From contig NZ_JAUSVK010000001.1 of assembly GCF_030814655.1 (NCBI RefSeq), forward strand, positions 2,623,501 to 2,687,500: a DNA stretch of 64,000 nt, read 5' to 3'. Source of the stretch: Labrys monachus. GTDB lineage: Bacteria > Pseudomonadota > Alphaproteobacteria > Rhizobiales > Labraceae. The position numbers were made by a program, and so were the translations under genes. This document shows positions 9,745-18,804 of the stretch, piece by piece. A model generated the notes under the pieces. The model ran no database searches. It was not told the DNA's origin and saw only the letters and a program-made list of their open reading frames with translations. The first letter of the stretch is position 1. Every line of letters begins with the position of its first letter.

Positions 9745-9806
9745 GGCCGATCGGCCGGAGGCTCATTCGCGCCCGATGCCGGTCGGACATTCCGAGGAGA
9801 CGATCC

Positions 9807-10406
9807 ATGTTCTACGAGCCGCGCAAGGGCGACCACGGCCTGCCGCACGATCCCTTCAAGGCGCTGGTGGCGCCGCGGCCGATCGGCTGGATCACGACGC
9901 GGTCGCTGCAGGGGGCCGTCAATCTCGCGCCGTTTTCCTTCTTCAACGCCTTCCAGGCGCGGCCGCATCTCGTCGGCTTCGCGGCGGGCGGGCGCAAGGA
10001 CAGCGTCGTCTTCGCCGAGGAAAGCCGCGAATTCGTGTGCAATCTCGTCACCGAGGACCTCGCGGTGCCGATGAACGCCACCTCGGCGAGACTGCCGCGC
10101 GGAGAGAACGAGATGGAGCATGCCGGCCTGGAGGCTGCGCCCTCGCGTCTCGTGGCGCCGCCGCGCGTGGCACGTGCCGCCGCGGCGCTCGAATGCCGCT
10201 GGACGCAGACAATCCACCTCCAGGATGCGCAGGGTGAGCCGAGCGATGCCTGGCTCGTCTGCGGGGAGGTCGTCGGCATCTATATCGACGACCGTTTCGT
10301 GGTCGACGGCCGCGTCGATACGGCAGCGATGCGGGTGATGGCGCGTCTGGGCTATCAGGACTATTCCGTGGTGGAGCGCACCTTCCAACTGCGCCGGCCG
10401 GAATAG
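9807..10406 (+). CDS. Flavin reductase-like FMN-binding protein
   Basis: This 199-residue protein is of the flavin reductase-like (FMN-binding split barrel) family. The N-terminal motif FKALVAPRPIGWITTRS, followed by NLAPFSFFNAF, is the flavin-phosphate contact region of this group. Members reduce flavins with NAD(P)H or bind FMN in small oxidoreductase systems; the partner is not visible here. ATG 9807 has GAGGAGA at 9794-9800. It follows argE by 62 bp and may share its transcript. Confidence 0.85.
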   Translation: MFYEPRKGDHGLPHDPFKALVAPRPIGWITTRSLQGAVNLAPFSFFNAFQARPHLVGFAAGGRKDSVVFAEESREFVCNLVTEDLAVPMNATSARLPRGENEMEHAGLEAAPSRLVAPPRVARAAAALECRWTQTIHLQDAQGEPSDAWLVCGEVVGIYIDDRFVVDGRVDTAAMRVMARLGYQDYSVVERTFQLRRPE

Positions 10407-10544
10407 TCCGCCTCTGCGCGCCGGTGCTTTTTTCGTCAGGGCATTTGCCAAAACCCCACTTTTGGAACCTATTGTCGGGTGCCTGAATCCTCCCGGGATT
10501 CAGGCAATGCGCTGCATTGTCTCAATCGTTCAGATGGAGGAATC

Positions 10545-10970
10545 ATGCTTCAGGAATTCAAGGAATTCGCCCTCAAGGGCAATGTCGTCGATCTCGCCAT
10601 CGGTGTGATCATCGGTGCGGCCTTCGGCAAGATCGTCACCTCGCTCGTCGAGGACGTCATCATGCCGATCGTCAGCGCGCTGACGCCGGGCGGCCTCGAT
10701 TTCTCCAATGTCTACTTCATGCTGCGCGGAACCGCGCCGGCCGGCGCCTCTCTCGCCGATGCCCGCAAGGTCGGCGTGCCCTTCGCCATCGGCAGCTTCA
10801 TCACGGTGGTGATCGGCTTCCTCATCATCGCCTTCGTGCTGTTCCTCGCCGTCAAGCTGATCAACACGCTCCGCCGCCAGCAGCCGCCGAAGGAGTCGGC
10901 GAAGCCGGAGGCTCCGGCCGACGTGAAGCTCCTGACGGAGATCCGCGACCTGCTGGCCGCCCGGCAATAG
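10545..10970 (+). CDS. mscL: Large-conductance mechanosensitive channel
   Basis: This 141-residue MscL is a pentameric inner-membrane channel that opens under hypo-osmotic stress. The signature N-terminus [20 protein letters not shown] forms the S1 helix and TM1. The second helix is [19 protein letters not shown] and the cytoplasmic helix is [13 protein letters not shown]. Length and layout match the family. ATG 10545 is preceded by ATGGAGGAATC. Confidence 0.96.
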   Translation: MLQEFKEFALKGNVVDLAIGVIIGAAFGKIVTSLVEDVIMPIVSALTPGGLDFSNVYFMLRGTAPAGASLADARKVGVPFAIGSFITVVIGFLIIAFVLFLAVKLINTLRRQQPPKESAKPEAPADVKLLTEIRDLLAARQ

Positions 10971-11010
10971 GGCCGCGGCCGAGTCGCACTTCACGGAGAA
11001 GCGCTCGTCC

Positions 11011-11042
11011 TGGGAACGCGGGCGTCCCGCCCGCGCGCTCCA
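11011..11042. repeat. Palindromic intergenic repeat (GCGGGCG-type)
   Basis: GCGGGCG-tcc-CGCCCGC (11018-11034) lies within TGGGAACGCGGGCGTCCCGC. The same core, a G(A/G)(A/G)CGCGGGCGTC arm, recurs at 62364-62456. It looks like a REP-type dispersed element rather than a terminator because no T-run follows. Confidence 0.5.
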
Positions 11043-11150
11043 TTCGTGCGGGCGATGCGATCCATTCCAACAATTGATTTCGGTCCCGCCTGCCATGGCC
11101 TATGCTTGTCGGCCGGCCGTGTAGGCCGAAATCCCGCAAGGAACGATGCC

Positions 11151-12356
11151 GTGACCGCCGCCGCTGCCGAGAAGATCCCGCCCGCAATGCCGTCCTTTCT
11201 CGACGGCCTTCGTCCGGAGGCGCTCGGCGCGCCGGAAAGCGGCATCGTCGAGGTGATGAATTACGGGCGCACGCGCGAGGGCATGATCCCGCTCTGGGCG
11301 GGGGAGGGCGACGTGCCGACGCCGGCCTTCATAACCGAGGCCGCGACGCGTTCCCTCGCCGCCGGCGAAACCTTCTACACCTGGCAGCGCGGCATTCCGG
11401 ACCTCCGCGAGGCGCTCGCCCGCTATCACACCAATCTGTTCGGCAAACCGTTCGAGCCGGGTCGCTTCTTCGTCACGCAATCGGGGATGCATGCGCTGCA
11501 GACCTGTGTGCGCATGGTCGCCGGCAAAGGCGACGAGGTGATCGTGCCGAGCCCGGTCTGGCCGAATTTCCCGGCCGCCATCGGCGTCGCCGGCGCGACG
11601 CCGGTGATGGTGCCGCAGATCTACACGGATGCGGGCTGGCAGCTCGACCGCCAGCGCATCGCCGATGCGGTGACGCCCCGCACCAGGGGCATCTTCATCA
11701 ATTCCCCTTCCAACCCCACAGGGTGGGTGGCCACGCCGGACGATCTCGCCTTCGTGCTCGATCTCGCCCGCCGCCACGGCCTGTGGATCTTCGCGGACGA
11801 GATCTACACCCGCTTCCATTATGCCGGCGGCCGGGCGCCGTCCTTCCGCGACATCCGCACGCCCGAAGACCGCATCTTCTTCACCGATACCTTCTCCAAG
11901 AACTGGTCCATGACCGGCTGGCGCATGGGCTGGATCGAGGCGCCGCCCGAACTCGGGCAGACCATCGAGAACCTCGTGCAATATTCGACCTCGGGCGTCG
12001 CGGCCTTCATGCAGCGCGCCGGCATCGCCGCACTCGACCGGGGCGAGAGCTTCGTGCAGCACCAGATCGCCCGGGCGCGCCAGGGGCGCGACATCGTCGT
12101 CGACGGGCTGGGCGCCACCGGCAAGGTCCGGTTCGCGCCGGTGAACGGCGCCTTCTACCTGTTCTTCACCGTCGAGGGCCGGCCGGATGTGCGCCGCCTC
12201 GGCCTGGAGATCGTCGATGACGCCAATGTCGGCCTCGCCCCCGGCACGGCGTTCGGCCCCGGTGGCGAAGGCTTCATGCGCCTGTGCTTCCTGCGCAGCC
12301 CCGAGCAGCTGCAGGTCGCGACGCAGCGGCTGGTGGACTGGCTCGGCCGGATCTGA
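11151..12356 (+). CDS. Class I/II PLP aminotransferase
   Basis: This fold-type-I aminotransferase of about 401 residues resembles AspC/arylsulfatase-linked aminotransferases. The conserved pieces are the N-terminal substrate loop WAGEGDVPTPAFI, NSPSNPTGW (aspartate-aminotransferase motif), FADEIYTRFHYAG (PLP Asp and Tyr) and TDTFSKNWSMTGWRMGW with the Schiff-base lysine. The amino-acid substrate cannot be deduced. I chose GTG 11151 because AAGGA lies 8 nt upstream; ATG 11187 (MPSFLDGLRP) is an alternative. It is convergent with the NiCoT transporter. Confidence 0.85.
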   Translation: MTAAAAEKIPPAMPSFLDGLRPEALGAPESGIVEVMNYGRTREGMIPLWAGEGDVPTPAFITEAATRSLAAGETFYTWQRGIPDLREALARYHTNLFGKPFEPGRFFVTQSGMHALQTCVRMVAGKGDEVIVPSPVWPNFPAAIGVAGATPVMVPQIYTDAGWQLDRQRIADAVTPRTRGIFINSPSNPTGWVATPDDLAFVLDLARRHGLWIFADEIYTRFHYAGGRAPSFRDIRTPEDRIFFTDTFSKNWSMTGWRMGWIEAPPELGQTIENLVQYSTSGVAAFMQRAGIAALDRGESFVQHQIARARQGRDIVVDGLGATGKVRFAPVNGAFYLFFTVEGRPDVRRLGLEIVDDANVGLAPGTAFGPGGEGFMRLCFLRSPEQLQVATQRLVDWLGRI

Positions 12357-12358
12357 CG

Positions 12359-12379
12359 CCGACGCCGCGCCGGCGTCGG
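12359..12379. terminator. Hairpin between convergent genes
   Basis: CCGACGCCG-cgc-CGGCGTCGG is a perfect 9-bp stem in the 34-bp gap between the aminotransferase stop and the NiCoT stop. It has no T-run, so it is at best a weak bidirectional terminator. Confidence 0.35.
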
Positions 12380-12390
12380 ACCCGGCGGCC

Positions 12391-13452
12391 TCAGGCCCGC
12401 GTGGTGTTCATGTCGAAATCGTCCAGCCGCTTGGCCTTGTAGACGATATAGGAGATCACCCAGGCGGCGATGAAGATGGCGATGATGGCGAAGCCGAGAT
12501 TGTTGAAATTGTCGTTCAGCGCGGCGATGAAGTCCCAGAACGCGCCGGTCAGGGCGAATCGGTCGCCGATCAGCCCCAGCGTCTCGATGCCGCCGATCAG
12601 CACGGCGACGACGACGGAGACCAGCGTGATCGTCATGTTGTAGTAGAGCTTGCGCATCGGCTTGACGAAGGCCCAGTCATAGGCGCCGAGCATCATCACG
12701 CCGTCCGTGGTGTCGACCAGCGACATGCCGGCCGCGAACAGCACCGGGAACACCATGATCGCCTCGAACGGCACGCCCTTGGCGGCCTGGGTCGCGGTGA
12801 CGCCGAAGGTCGCGACCTCGGTCGCCGTGTCGAAGCCGAGGCCGAACAGGAAGCCGACCGGCAGCATGTGCCAGCTCCTGGAGACGAGCCGGAACACCGG
12901 CCGGAAGATGCGGGCGAGGAAGCCGCGATTGTTGAGCAGGATGTCGAGATCCTCCTCGACATAGGCGCCGCCGATGCGCACATGGCGGTAGCTCCTGTAG
13001 ATCGACAGGAAGATCATGATGTTCATGGCCGCGATCACGAACAGGAACAGGGCGGAGACGCCGGTGCTGATCGTGCCGCCGATGTCCTGCAGGCTCCGGA
13101 AGCCGCCGAGCAGGGTCGCCGCCCCGGCGACGGCGGCCGCGACGATGACGATGACGAGCGAATGGCCGATGGCGAAGAAGAAGCCGACGGCGACGGGCCG
13201 CCGCCGCTCCTGCATCAGCTTGCGCGTGACGTTGTCGATGGCGGCGATATGGTCGGCATCGACCGCGTGGCGCAGGCCGAGCCCGTAGACCACGAGCGCG
13301 ATGCCGAGCAGCGCCGGGTTGCCGTGGAAGGCCATGAGCGCCCACAGCCAGCCCCCGAGATTGAGGATGGCGAGCACGACATAGATGGCGATGAGCCGCC
13401 CTTTGAAATCGGGCGTGCTTTCGGTGAAGAAGCGTCGAATCGGGATTGGCAT
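12391..13452 (-). CDS. NiCoT family cobalt/nickel transporter
   Basis: This 353-residue inner-membrane permease has about eight TM segments. The metal-recognition signature RHAVDADHI sits in TM2, and the other NiCoT signatures LGFDTATEVA and GMSLVDTTDGVMM are present. NiCoT proteins import Co2+ or Ni2+. The cobalamin riboswitch directly upstream argues that this one supplies cobalt for B12. The long cytoplasmic loop after TM4 carries YVEEDLDILLNNRG. ATG 13452 (MPIPIRRFFTE) was preferred; ATG 13479 adds nine residues. Longer in-frame starts lie inside the riboswitch and are not credible. Confidence 0.9.
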   Translation of the reverse strand: MPIPIRRFFTESTPDFKGRLIAIYVVLAILNLGGWLWALMAFHGNPALLGIALVVYGLGLRHAVDADHIAAIDNVTRKLMQERRRPVAVGFFFAIGHSLVIVIVAAAVAGAATLLGGFRSLQDIGGTISTGVSALFLFVIAAMNIMIFLSIYRSYRHVRIGGAYVEEDLDILLNNRGFLARIFRPVFRLVSRSWHMLPVGFLFGLGFDTATEVATFGVTATQAAKGVPFEAIMVFPVLFAAGMSLVDTTDGVMMLGAYDWAFVKPMRKLYYNMTITLVSVVVAVLIGGIETLGLIGDRFALTGAFWDFIAALNDNFNNLGFAIIAIFIAAWVISYIVYKAKRLDDFDMNTTRA

Positions 13453-13560
13453 GGAGGATTTCTGCTTTTGACGTCTCATGTCATTGCAGCGACCGGCTTG
13501 CCCCGAGGGGGACCGATACATCGGGACACCCCGCCCGATGTTCCTGCTTTGACGTCCGGC

Positions 13561-13732
13561 GATGGCAGGTTTCCTGGCTCGCGGGTCGGCGCCGTTCTCC
13601 GGCCTTCCCAGGTCCATGCGGGTCCCAGTGGCGATGTGGAGGCGGCTCGTCGCTGACAGTTGCGGGGGCAGCCGCGGCCTTGGGCCACTGCCCGCACCGC
13701 GTTCCCTTTTGATCCCCGGAGGGAACCATCAG
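13561..13732 (-). promoter_or_regulatory. Cobalamin (B12) riboswitch
   Basis: Read on the minus strand, the element shows the conserved B12-box GCTGCCCCCGCAACTGT. GCCACTGGGA and CTGGGAAGGC follow, and then GCGAGCCAGGAAACCTGCC near the 3' end. The upstream stem GGTTCCCTCCGG/AAAAGGGAAC and CGGTG are also present. The spacing fits an adenosylcobalamin aptamer. It lies about 110 nt upstream of the NiCoT start, so B12 should repress transporter synthesis. Confidence 0.93.
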
Positions 13733-13811
13733 GGGACAGCTAGCCGTGCCCGCCCGTCGCCGTCAAGACTGGCCTGCGACAAAGCCCGGGCGGAGGCCTC
13801 GGCCGCCAGGC

Positions 13812-15038
13812 CTATGGCGTCGAGCCGAGGCGGTAGAGGCCGGCCTTGGCCACTTTGCTCGCGGGATCGAGCTCGAGGGCCTTCCGGAAGTCGCCGATCG
13901 CAGCATCACGCTGGCCGCGCCGCTCCTGCACCTTGGCGCGCAGGGCGTAATAGTCGGGGACGGTGTCCTGGGCGGCGATGGCCGCATCGGCGTCCGCCAA
14001 GGCGAGGTCGTACTGGTCGGCGGCAAGATGGGTCTTGGCCCGCTCCACCAGCGTATCGGCCTTGCTGGCCGGCAGCGACAAGGCTTTGTTCATGTCGTCG
14101 AGCGAACTGTCGTAATCGCCGAGCTCGCGCCAGGCGATGCCGCGGGAGACATAGGCCTGCGCGAGATCGGGCAGTTCGCGGATGGCCTCGTCGTAATCGG
14201 CCATGGCCTCGTCATAGCGATGGAGCGCGGCGTAGAGCTGTCCCCGCTCCAGCCGGGCGGCCGGGAAGTCCGTCTCCAGCGCCAGCGCCCTCGAATAGTC
14301 CGACAGCGCGCCCTCGGTGTCGCCGAGCTGCCAGCGCACATAGCCGCGGCTGAAATAGGCGGAGTCGAATTCGGGATCGAGATCGATCGCGGCCTGCAGG
14401 TCTTCCTGGGCTCGCACATAGTCCTTCATCTCGATCAGCGAGCGGGCGCGGCCGTAGAAGGCGTTCTTGTAGGTCTTGTCGACGCGGATGGCCTGGGTGT
14501 AGTCCTCGACCGCGGCGATATGGTCCTCGAGCGCCCGCTCGGCGTCACCCCGGCCCTTATAGGCCTCCTGGTCGCGGGGATCGAGGGCGAGCGCTGCGTC
14601 GAAATCCTTGGTGGCTTCCTCGTTGCGGTTGAGCTGGATCAAAGCGAAGCCGCGATTGACCAAAGCGAGCGATGCGTGTCGGTTGGAGGCGATGGCGCTG
14701 GCGTAATCGTCGAGCGCCGCCTGGTCGCGGCCGAGGCGCAGATAGGCGTCGGCCCGGGCGGTCAGGGTGGCCATGTCGCGCGGGCGCAATTGCAGGGCGG
14801 CGGTGTAATCCTCGACCGCATGGCCGTCATCGCCCTTGTCGGCATAGGCGAGCCCGCGACGGTAGAGCACGATCGCTTTGGTGGATTTGGAAAGCGGCCT
14901 GTCCAGAAGCTGGGTGCAGGCGGGGATGCGCTGCTCCGCCGCCCCTCGCGAGCAGTCCTTGTCGGCCGTGTCGGCAAAGGCGGGCGAGGCGAGCGCCAGC
15001 GCCGTCAAAAGGATGGAAAAACGACGAAAAACGATCAT
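13812..15038 (-). CDS. Periplasmic TPR-repeat protein
   Basis: This 408-residue protein has a Sec signal peptide (MIVFRRFSILLTALALASPAFA) and is then almost wholly tetratricopeptide repeats. Canonical repeat elements include AIVLYRRGLAYADKGDDGHA, YYALRAKVQERRGQRDAA and several W/Y-G-L-A-Y-F-A-P positions spaced by 34 residues. About nine repeats are visible. A Cys pair (DCSRGAAEQRIPAC) just after the signal may form a disulfide. TPR proteins scaffold complexes; no specific partner is indicated. It is transcribed divergently from the cold-shock gene. Confidence 0.85.
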   Translation of the reverse strand: MIVFRRFSILLTALALASPAFADTADKDCSRGAAEQRIPACTQLLDRPLSKSTKAIVLYRRGLAYADKGDDGHAVEDYTAALQLRPRDMATLTARADAYLRLGRDQAALDDYASAIASNRHASLALVNRGFALIQLNRNEEATKDFDAALALDPRDQEAYKGRGDAERALEDHIAAVEDYTQAIRVDKTYKNAFYGRARSLIEMKDYVRAQEDLQAAIDLDPEFDSAYFSRGYVRWQLGDTEGALSDYSRALALETDFPAARLERGQLYAALHRYDEAMADYDEAIRELPDLAQAYVSRGIAWRELGDYDSSLDDMNKALSLPASKADTLVERAKTHLAADQYDLALADADAAIAAQDTVPDYYALRAKVQERRGQRDAAIGDFRKALELDPASKVAKAGLYRLGSTP

Positions 15039-15350
15039 TCCGAATCCGGGTCAGGCATATCGGGGAGGCGGCGACACGGCGGTCGGCGCTCGCATCCATA
15101 GAGCAAGCGGGAGCCGCAAGGAATGGCGGATTGACGATGGATGCACGGCAAAACTGTGATTTCGCAAGCTCTTGTGAGGGCAGACGAATTTGTGGTATCG
15201 ATTTTGGGTCGATTTGGCCGGAAGACTGGGCCGGTTCGCCTTTGCTTTGCGGGGCGCTCGTTCAGGACACCCTCTCCAAATTTCGCAGAACCGGGCGAAC
15301 ACGGCACGCCGTGGGTCGTCCATGCTTTGGAACGAAGTAAAGGACTACCT
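15039..15350. other. 312-bp intergenic region with divergent promoters and cspA leader
   Basis: No gene is evident. It separates the TPR gene (minus) from the cold-shock gene (plus). Csp genes commonly have long structured 5' leaders, and the region 15180-15350 is a plausible one, with GTAAAGGACTACCT as the ribosome site just before ATG 15351. Confidence 0.5.
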
Positions 15351-15560
15351 ATGAGCACGGGAACCGTGAAGTGGTTCAATACCCAGAAGGGCTACGGCTT
15401 CATTCAGCCGGACGACGGTGGCCGCGACGTGTTCGTGCATATCACCGCAGTGGAACGCGCCGGCATGCCGGAATTGCGTGAAGGGCAGAAGATCGGCTAC
15501 GAGATCCTCACGGATCGCAAGACGGGCAAGGCCGCCGCCGGCAATCTCAAGCCTGTCTAG
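15351..15560 (+). CDS. Cold-shock family protein (CspA-like)
   Basis: The 69-residue product is a single cold-shock OB-fold. RNP1 is GYGFIQPDD and RNP2 is VFVHITAV, with the N-terminal GTVKWFNTQKG. It binds single-stranded RNA/DNA and melts structures. The C-terminus GYEILTDRKTGKAAAGNLKPV is typical of alphaproteobacterial members. AAAGGA lies upstream and a strong terminator follows, so it is monocistronic. Confidence 0.95.
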   Translation: MSTGTVKWFNTQKGYGFIQPDDGGRDVFVHITAVERAGMPELREGQKIGYEILTDRKTGKAAAGNLKPV

Positions 15561-15586
15561 GCTTGCGATATCGCTATCCGCCTCAG

Positions 15587-15610
15587 GGCGCGCTCCGGCG
15601 CGCCTTTTTT
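15587..15610 (+). terminator. Rho-independent terminator of the csp gene
   Basis: GGCGCGC-tccg-GCGCGCC forms a perfect 7-bp stem (15587-15604) followed by six T, 26 bp after the stop codon. Confidence 0.92.
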
Positions 15611-15806
15611 AATGGCCGAGGGCGGGCCGGATCAGCCTGTCCTTCCCGCCCGGATTCCTTTCACGAAAAGCTGAAGAAGCTTACAATTTGCTCATTTGCC
15701 GCCATGAAACCGGCGTGACAGGGTTGTGTTAATCCATTCTCCACAAGGTTGAAGGCAAGTGGCGGGATCGCCGCTTGCTGCACTGCCCTTCTCGAAAGGC
15801 CGCTTC

Positions 15807-17906
15807 ATGATCCGAATTCTCGCGGGCCTCGTCGGCCTCGCCACCCTTGGTTTTGCTGCAGGAGCAGCGATGGGGCCGGTGCCGTTCTACTTGCCCGTCG
15901 CCGCGTTGATCCTGGCGGCCGTCCTCTTCGCGTCCGCAAGGATTCCGACGGTCATCCGGTTCCTGATCGGTCTGTTCGCGGTCTCGTTTCTGCTGCTGGG
16001 CGTGGTAACGGCCGCCCATGAGGCCGGACTGACGCCACCTGCCATGGAAGCCTTCCTGCCGCCACCGCAGGCCGCCATCGTGGCCGCCCTGCTGGCGCTG
16101 ATCAACTACATCATCTGCTACATACCGGTCGTACGGCGCATCATCGACATGGTGAACCCCTTCTTCGAGTCGGATGATCCGGATCGTCTCGAGCTAGGGT
16201 ATTTCGGCGACTGGAATGTAAGAGACCGTACACTCGGTCTCGGCTTGCTTGGCATCATCATCATCCTCAATGTGATCCAAGTCTATATGTTGGTCCTGTT
16301 CAATTTCTGGAACAACAGATTCTATACGGCACTGCAGGACAAGAACGCGGTATCATTCTGGTACGAGCTCGGTTTCTTCACGGCGCTCGCCACCTTGTGG
16401 ATCATCCGGGGCATGTGCGAGTCCTACCTAACGTCCATCCTGAAGCTGCATTGGCGGCAATGGCTGTCGCGCCGCTACATCAGCCAATGGCTCTCGGACA
16501 AGGTGCATTACAGGCTGGCGCTCGCCCATGACCGGGCCGACAATCCGGACCAGCGTATTTCGGAAGATATCAATAGCTTTACTGACCAATCATTTGATAT
16601 TTATATTAATATATTTGTAACTTCTCTGAATTTCTATGCATTTGTGCAGATATTATGGAGTATATCGGCTCAATTCCCCTATAAGATATACGGCTTTGAT
16701 CTAAGCAACATTCCTGGATATCTGGTTTGGATGGTGCTTGTTTTTGCCGTCGTCGTGACATACCTGACGCATCTCGTCGGCCGTCCCTTGGTAGCCATCT
16801 CTTTCCGGAAGCAGAAGGTCGAGGCCGATTTTCGTTACAATCTCGTGCGGGTGCGGGAGAACGCCGAGCAGATCGCTCTGCTGCAGGGCGAGCCGGTGGA
16901 ACAGATCGGATTGATGGATCGCTTCAAGGCGGTCTTCTCGACGACGCTGGCCCTCATCATTCGCCAGCTGAAACTGACCGGGGTGACCCTGGCCTATGCC
17001 CAGGTCAACGTCGTGCTGCCCTTCGTCCTGCTCGCGCCGGCCTATTTCGCCACCGCTGATATGAAGCTCGGCGCGATGACGCAGGCGGGCGACGCCTTCG
17101 GAAACGTCCAGGGCGCGTTCTCCCTGTTCATCACGATGTATGGCACGCTCGCGGCTTTCAAGGCTGTCGTCAACCGTCTTACGAGCTTCGATACCGCCAT
17201 CGAACGCGCCAACGAGGCCAAGGAAAAGGGCGTCAAGCTTGCGACCTCGGCCGGCGCGCGGAACATCGAAGGCGTCGATGTCGACGTCGACCTACCAGGT
17301 TCCATCGGTCTCCTGCACAAGATCTCCTTCGCTCTGCGCAAGGGCGAGCGCACGCTGGTGACCGGTGGATCCGGATCGGGCAAGACCACCCTGTTCCGTT
17401 CGATCGCCGGCATCTGGCCCTATGGCAAGGGCAGGATCACCCTGCCGCAGGGCGAGGATGTCATGCTGCTGCCGCAGCAGCCCTATTTCCCGATCGGCAC
17501 GTTGCGGGCGACGCTCGCATATCCTTCGGAGGAGAAGGCCTTCGCCGACGACATGCTGATCGAGGCGCTGACCCGGGCCGGCCTCGGCCATCTCGCCGGC
17601 CGCCTTGACGAGCACGACAACTGGTCGCATGTCCTGTCGGGAGGCGAGAAGCAGCGGGTCGCCGTGGTCCGGGCGATCCTGCGCAAGCCGGTCTGGCTGC
17701 TGCTCGACGAGGCGACGTCGGCGATGGACGAAGACAGCGAGGCCGATATCTACCGCCTGCTGCGCGAGGCGCTGCCCGGCACCACGATCGTTTCGATCGG
17801 GCATCGCTCGTCGCTGGCGGCGCTGCACGACCGCCGCCTCGCTTTGGTCAAGGACGACAAGGGAACCCGCATGGAGGAAGCGCCGCTCGCGGCGTTCGGC
17901 ACCTGA
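15807..17906 (+). CDS. ABC transporter, fused permease and ATPase (YddA/ABCD-like)
   Basis: This 699-residue half-transporter belongs to the SbmA/BacA-like type with a fused nucleotide-binding domain. About four extra hydrophobic segments precede residue 120. The SbmA-like TM core runs about 140-470, including NFWNNRFYTALQ, EDINSFTDQ and the EAA-like loop RENAEQIALLQGE. The ATPase has Walker A GGSGSGKTT near residue 520, signature LSGGEKQRVA, Walker B WLLLDEATSAMDE and switch His GHRSS. Substrates of this group are peptides, acyl-CoA or cobalamin in different members, and none is indicated here. The stretch 16560-16730 is clearly AT-rich within an otherwise GC-rich gene. AAAGG precedes ATG 15807. 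Confidence 0.85.
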   Translation: MIRILAGLVGLATLGFAAGAAMGPVPFYLPVAALILAAVLFASARIPTVIRFLIGLFAVSFLLLGVVTAAHEAGLTPPAMEAFLPPPQAAIVAALLALINYIICYIPVVRRIIDMVNPFFESDDPDRLELGYFGDWNVRDRTLGLGLLGIIIILNVIQVYMLVLFNFWNNRFYTALQDKNAVSFWYELGFFTALATLWIIRGMCESYLTSILKLHWRQWLSRRYISQWLSDKVHYRLALAHDRADNPDQRISEDINSFTDQSFDIYINIFVTSLNFYAFVQILWSISAQFPYKIYGFDLSNIPGYLVWMVLVFAVVVTYLTHLVGRPLVAISFRKQKVEADFRYNLVRVRENAEQIALLQGEPVEQIGLMDRFKAVFSTTLALIIRQLKLTGVTLAYAQVNVVLPFVLLAPAYFATADMKLGAMTQAGDAFGNVQGAFSLFITMYGTLAAFKAVVNRLTSFDTAIERANEAKEKGVKLATSAGARNIEGVDVDVDLPGSIGLLHKISFALRKGERTLVTGGSGSGKTTLFRSIAGIWPYGKGRITLPQGEDVMLLPQQPYFPIGTLRATLAYPSEEKAFADDMLIEALTRAGLGHLAGRLDEHDNWSHVLSGGEKQRVAVVRAILRKPVWLLLDEATSAMDEDSEADIYRLLREALPGTTIVSIGHRSSLAALHDRRLALVKDDKGTRMEEAPLAAFGT

Positions 17907-18156
17907 CAGGGCCCGTGCGTCGAGGTTCTGCGGCTCGTTTCCTGGGGAAGCCGGGCCGCAGGCGGCTCTACGGCGCCTCTCATTGGACGAGAAGGGAAAG
18001 AGGCGGGTCGGGGGACCCGCCCACCGGGATGTCGATCTGCGGACCGGCATTTTCTCGCCGTCTTTCGCACGGCCTGCCGGACGATCCGCCGATCTTCGAG
18101 CACGCAAAACAAGGCCGGTCGCGAGACCGGCCTTTGTCACGCCATGCGCTGCGGGA

Positions 18157-18621
18157 TCACGCCGCGGCTTCGAAGACCATGGTGCCGAACGGGCCCTTGA
18201 AGATGAGCTGGCGGCCGTCATAGGTCCAGTCCGTCGCGGTGCGCAGCACGAACAGGAAGACCTGCTCGTTATGCATCAGGCGATCCTCGCATTTGCGCTT
18301 GCTGATCGCCACCGGCCCGATGGCCAGATGCTGGTCCTGGCGCGGCACGATGGTGGCCGACCAGTTGTTGCAGGCCGAAAAGCCGATGCCGCGATTGCTG
18401 TCCGAGATCAGGACCGTCGGCCGGTCGCCATTGAACTTCTGGTCCTTGTAGGACACCGCGGCGAAGGTGCGGTTGAAGGGGAAGGGCAGCGACGTCTTGT
18501 TGTCGAGGGGCTTGGGAATCGCGGGCGGGACATTGTTGGGAGGTACCGAGGCAAACATCGAGCAGCCCGCCAGGGTGAATGCCGACAGGGCGGCACATGC
18601 AAGAGAACGCAGAACGCGCAT
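18157..18621 (-). CDS. META-domain (HslJ-like) lipoprotein
   Basis: This 154-residue predicted lipoprotein starts MRVLRSLACAALSAFTLAGCSMF, where TLAGC is the lipobox (Cys 20). The mature part resembles META/HslJ-type domains: FSACNNWSATIVPRQDQHLAIGPVA with a Cys, then KCEDRLMHNEQVFLFVLRTATDWTYDGRQLIFKG. Its function is unknown; relatives are envelope or stress associated. ATG 18621 is preceded by GGAGG. It sits alone in a minus-strand stretch. Confidence 0.75.
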   Translation of the reverse strand: MRVLRSLACAALSAFTLAGCSMFASVPPNNVPPAIPKPLDNKTSLPFPFNRTFAAVSYKDQKFNGDRPTVLISDSNRGIGFSACNNWSATIVPRQDQHLAIGPVAISKRKCEDRLMHNEQVFLFVLRTATDWTYDGRQLIFKGPFGTMVFEAAA

Positions 18622-18804
18622 CAAAACCTCCGGTTGGTCGCTGCGCACGATAGGGCGGAACGATAATTTCGCAACGTGCGCTTATACCGTGACGAATCGC
18701 CAAGAAAAAGGCTTTCCCCCGCAGCCGCCGCCCTCCCGGCCACTTTTAATGCTGCGCGGGCCGGCTGGCGGGTCGGGGCCGCCGGTGCCGGCCGGTTTTC
18801 CGCC

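Noticed and set aside
12391-13617. Longer start (13617) for the NiCoT transporter
   Set aside because: The extra residues are encoded by the cobalamin riboswitch and are not protein-like.
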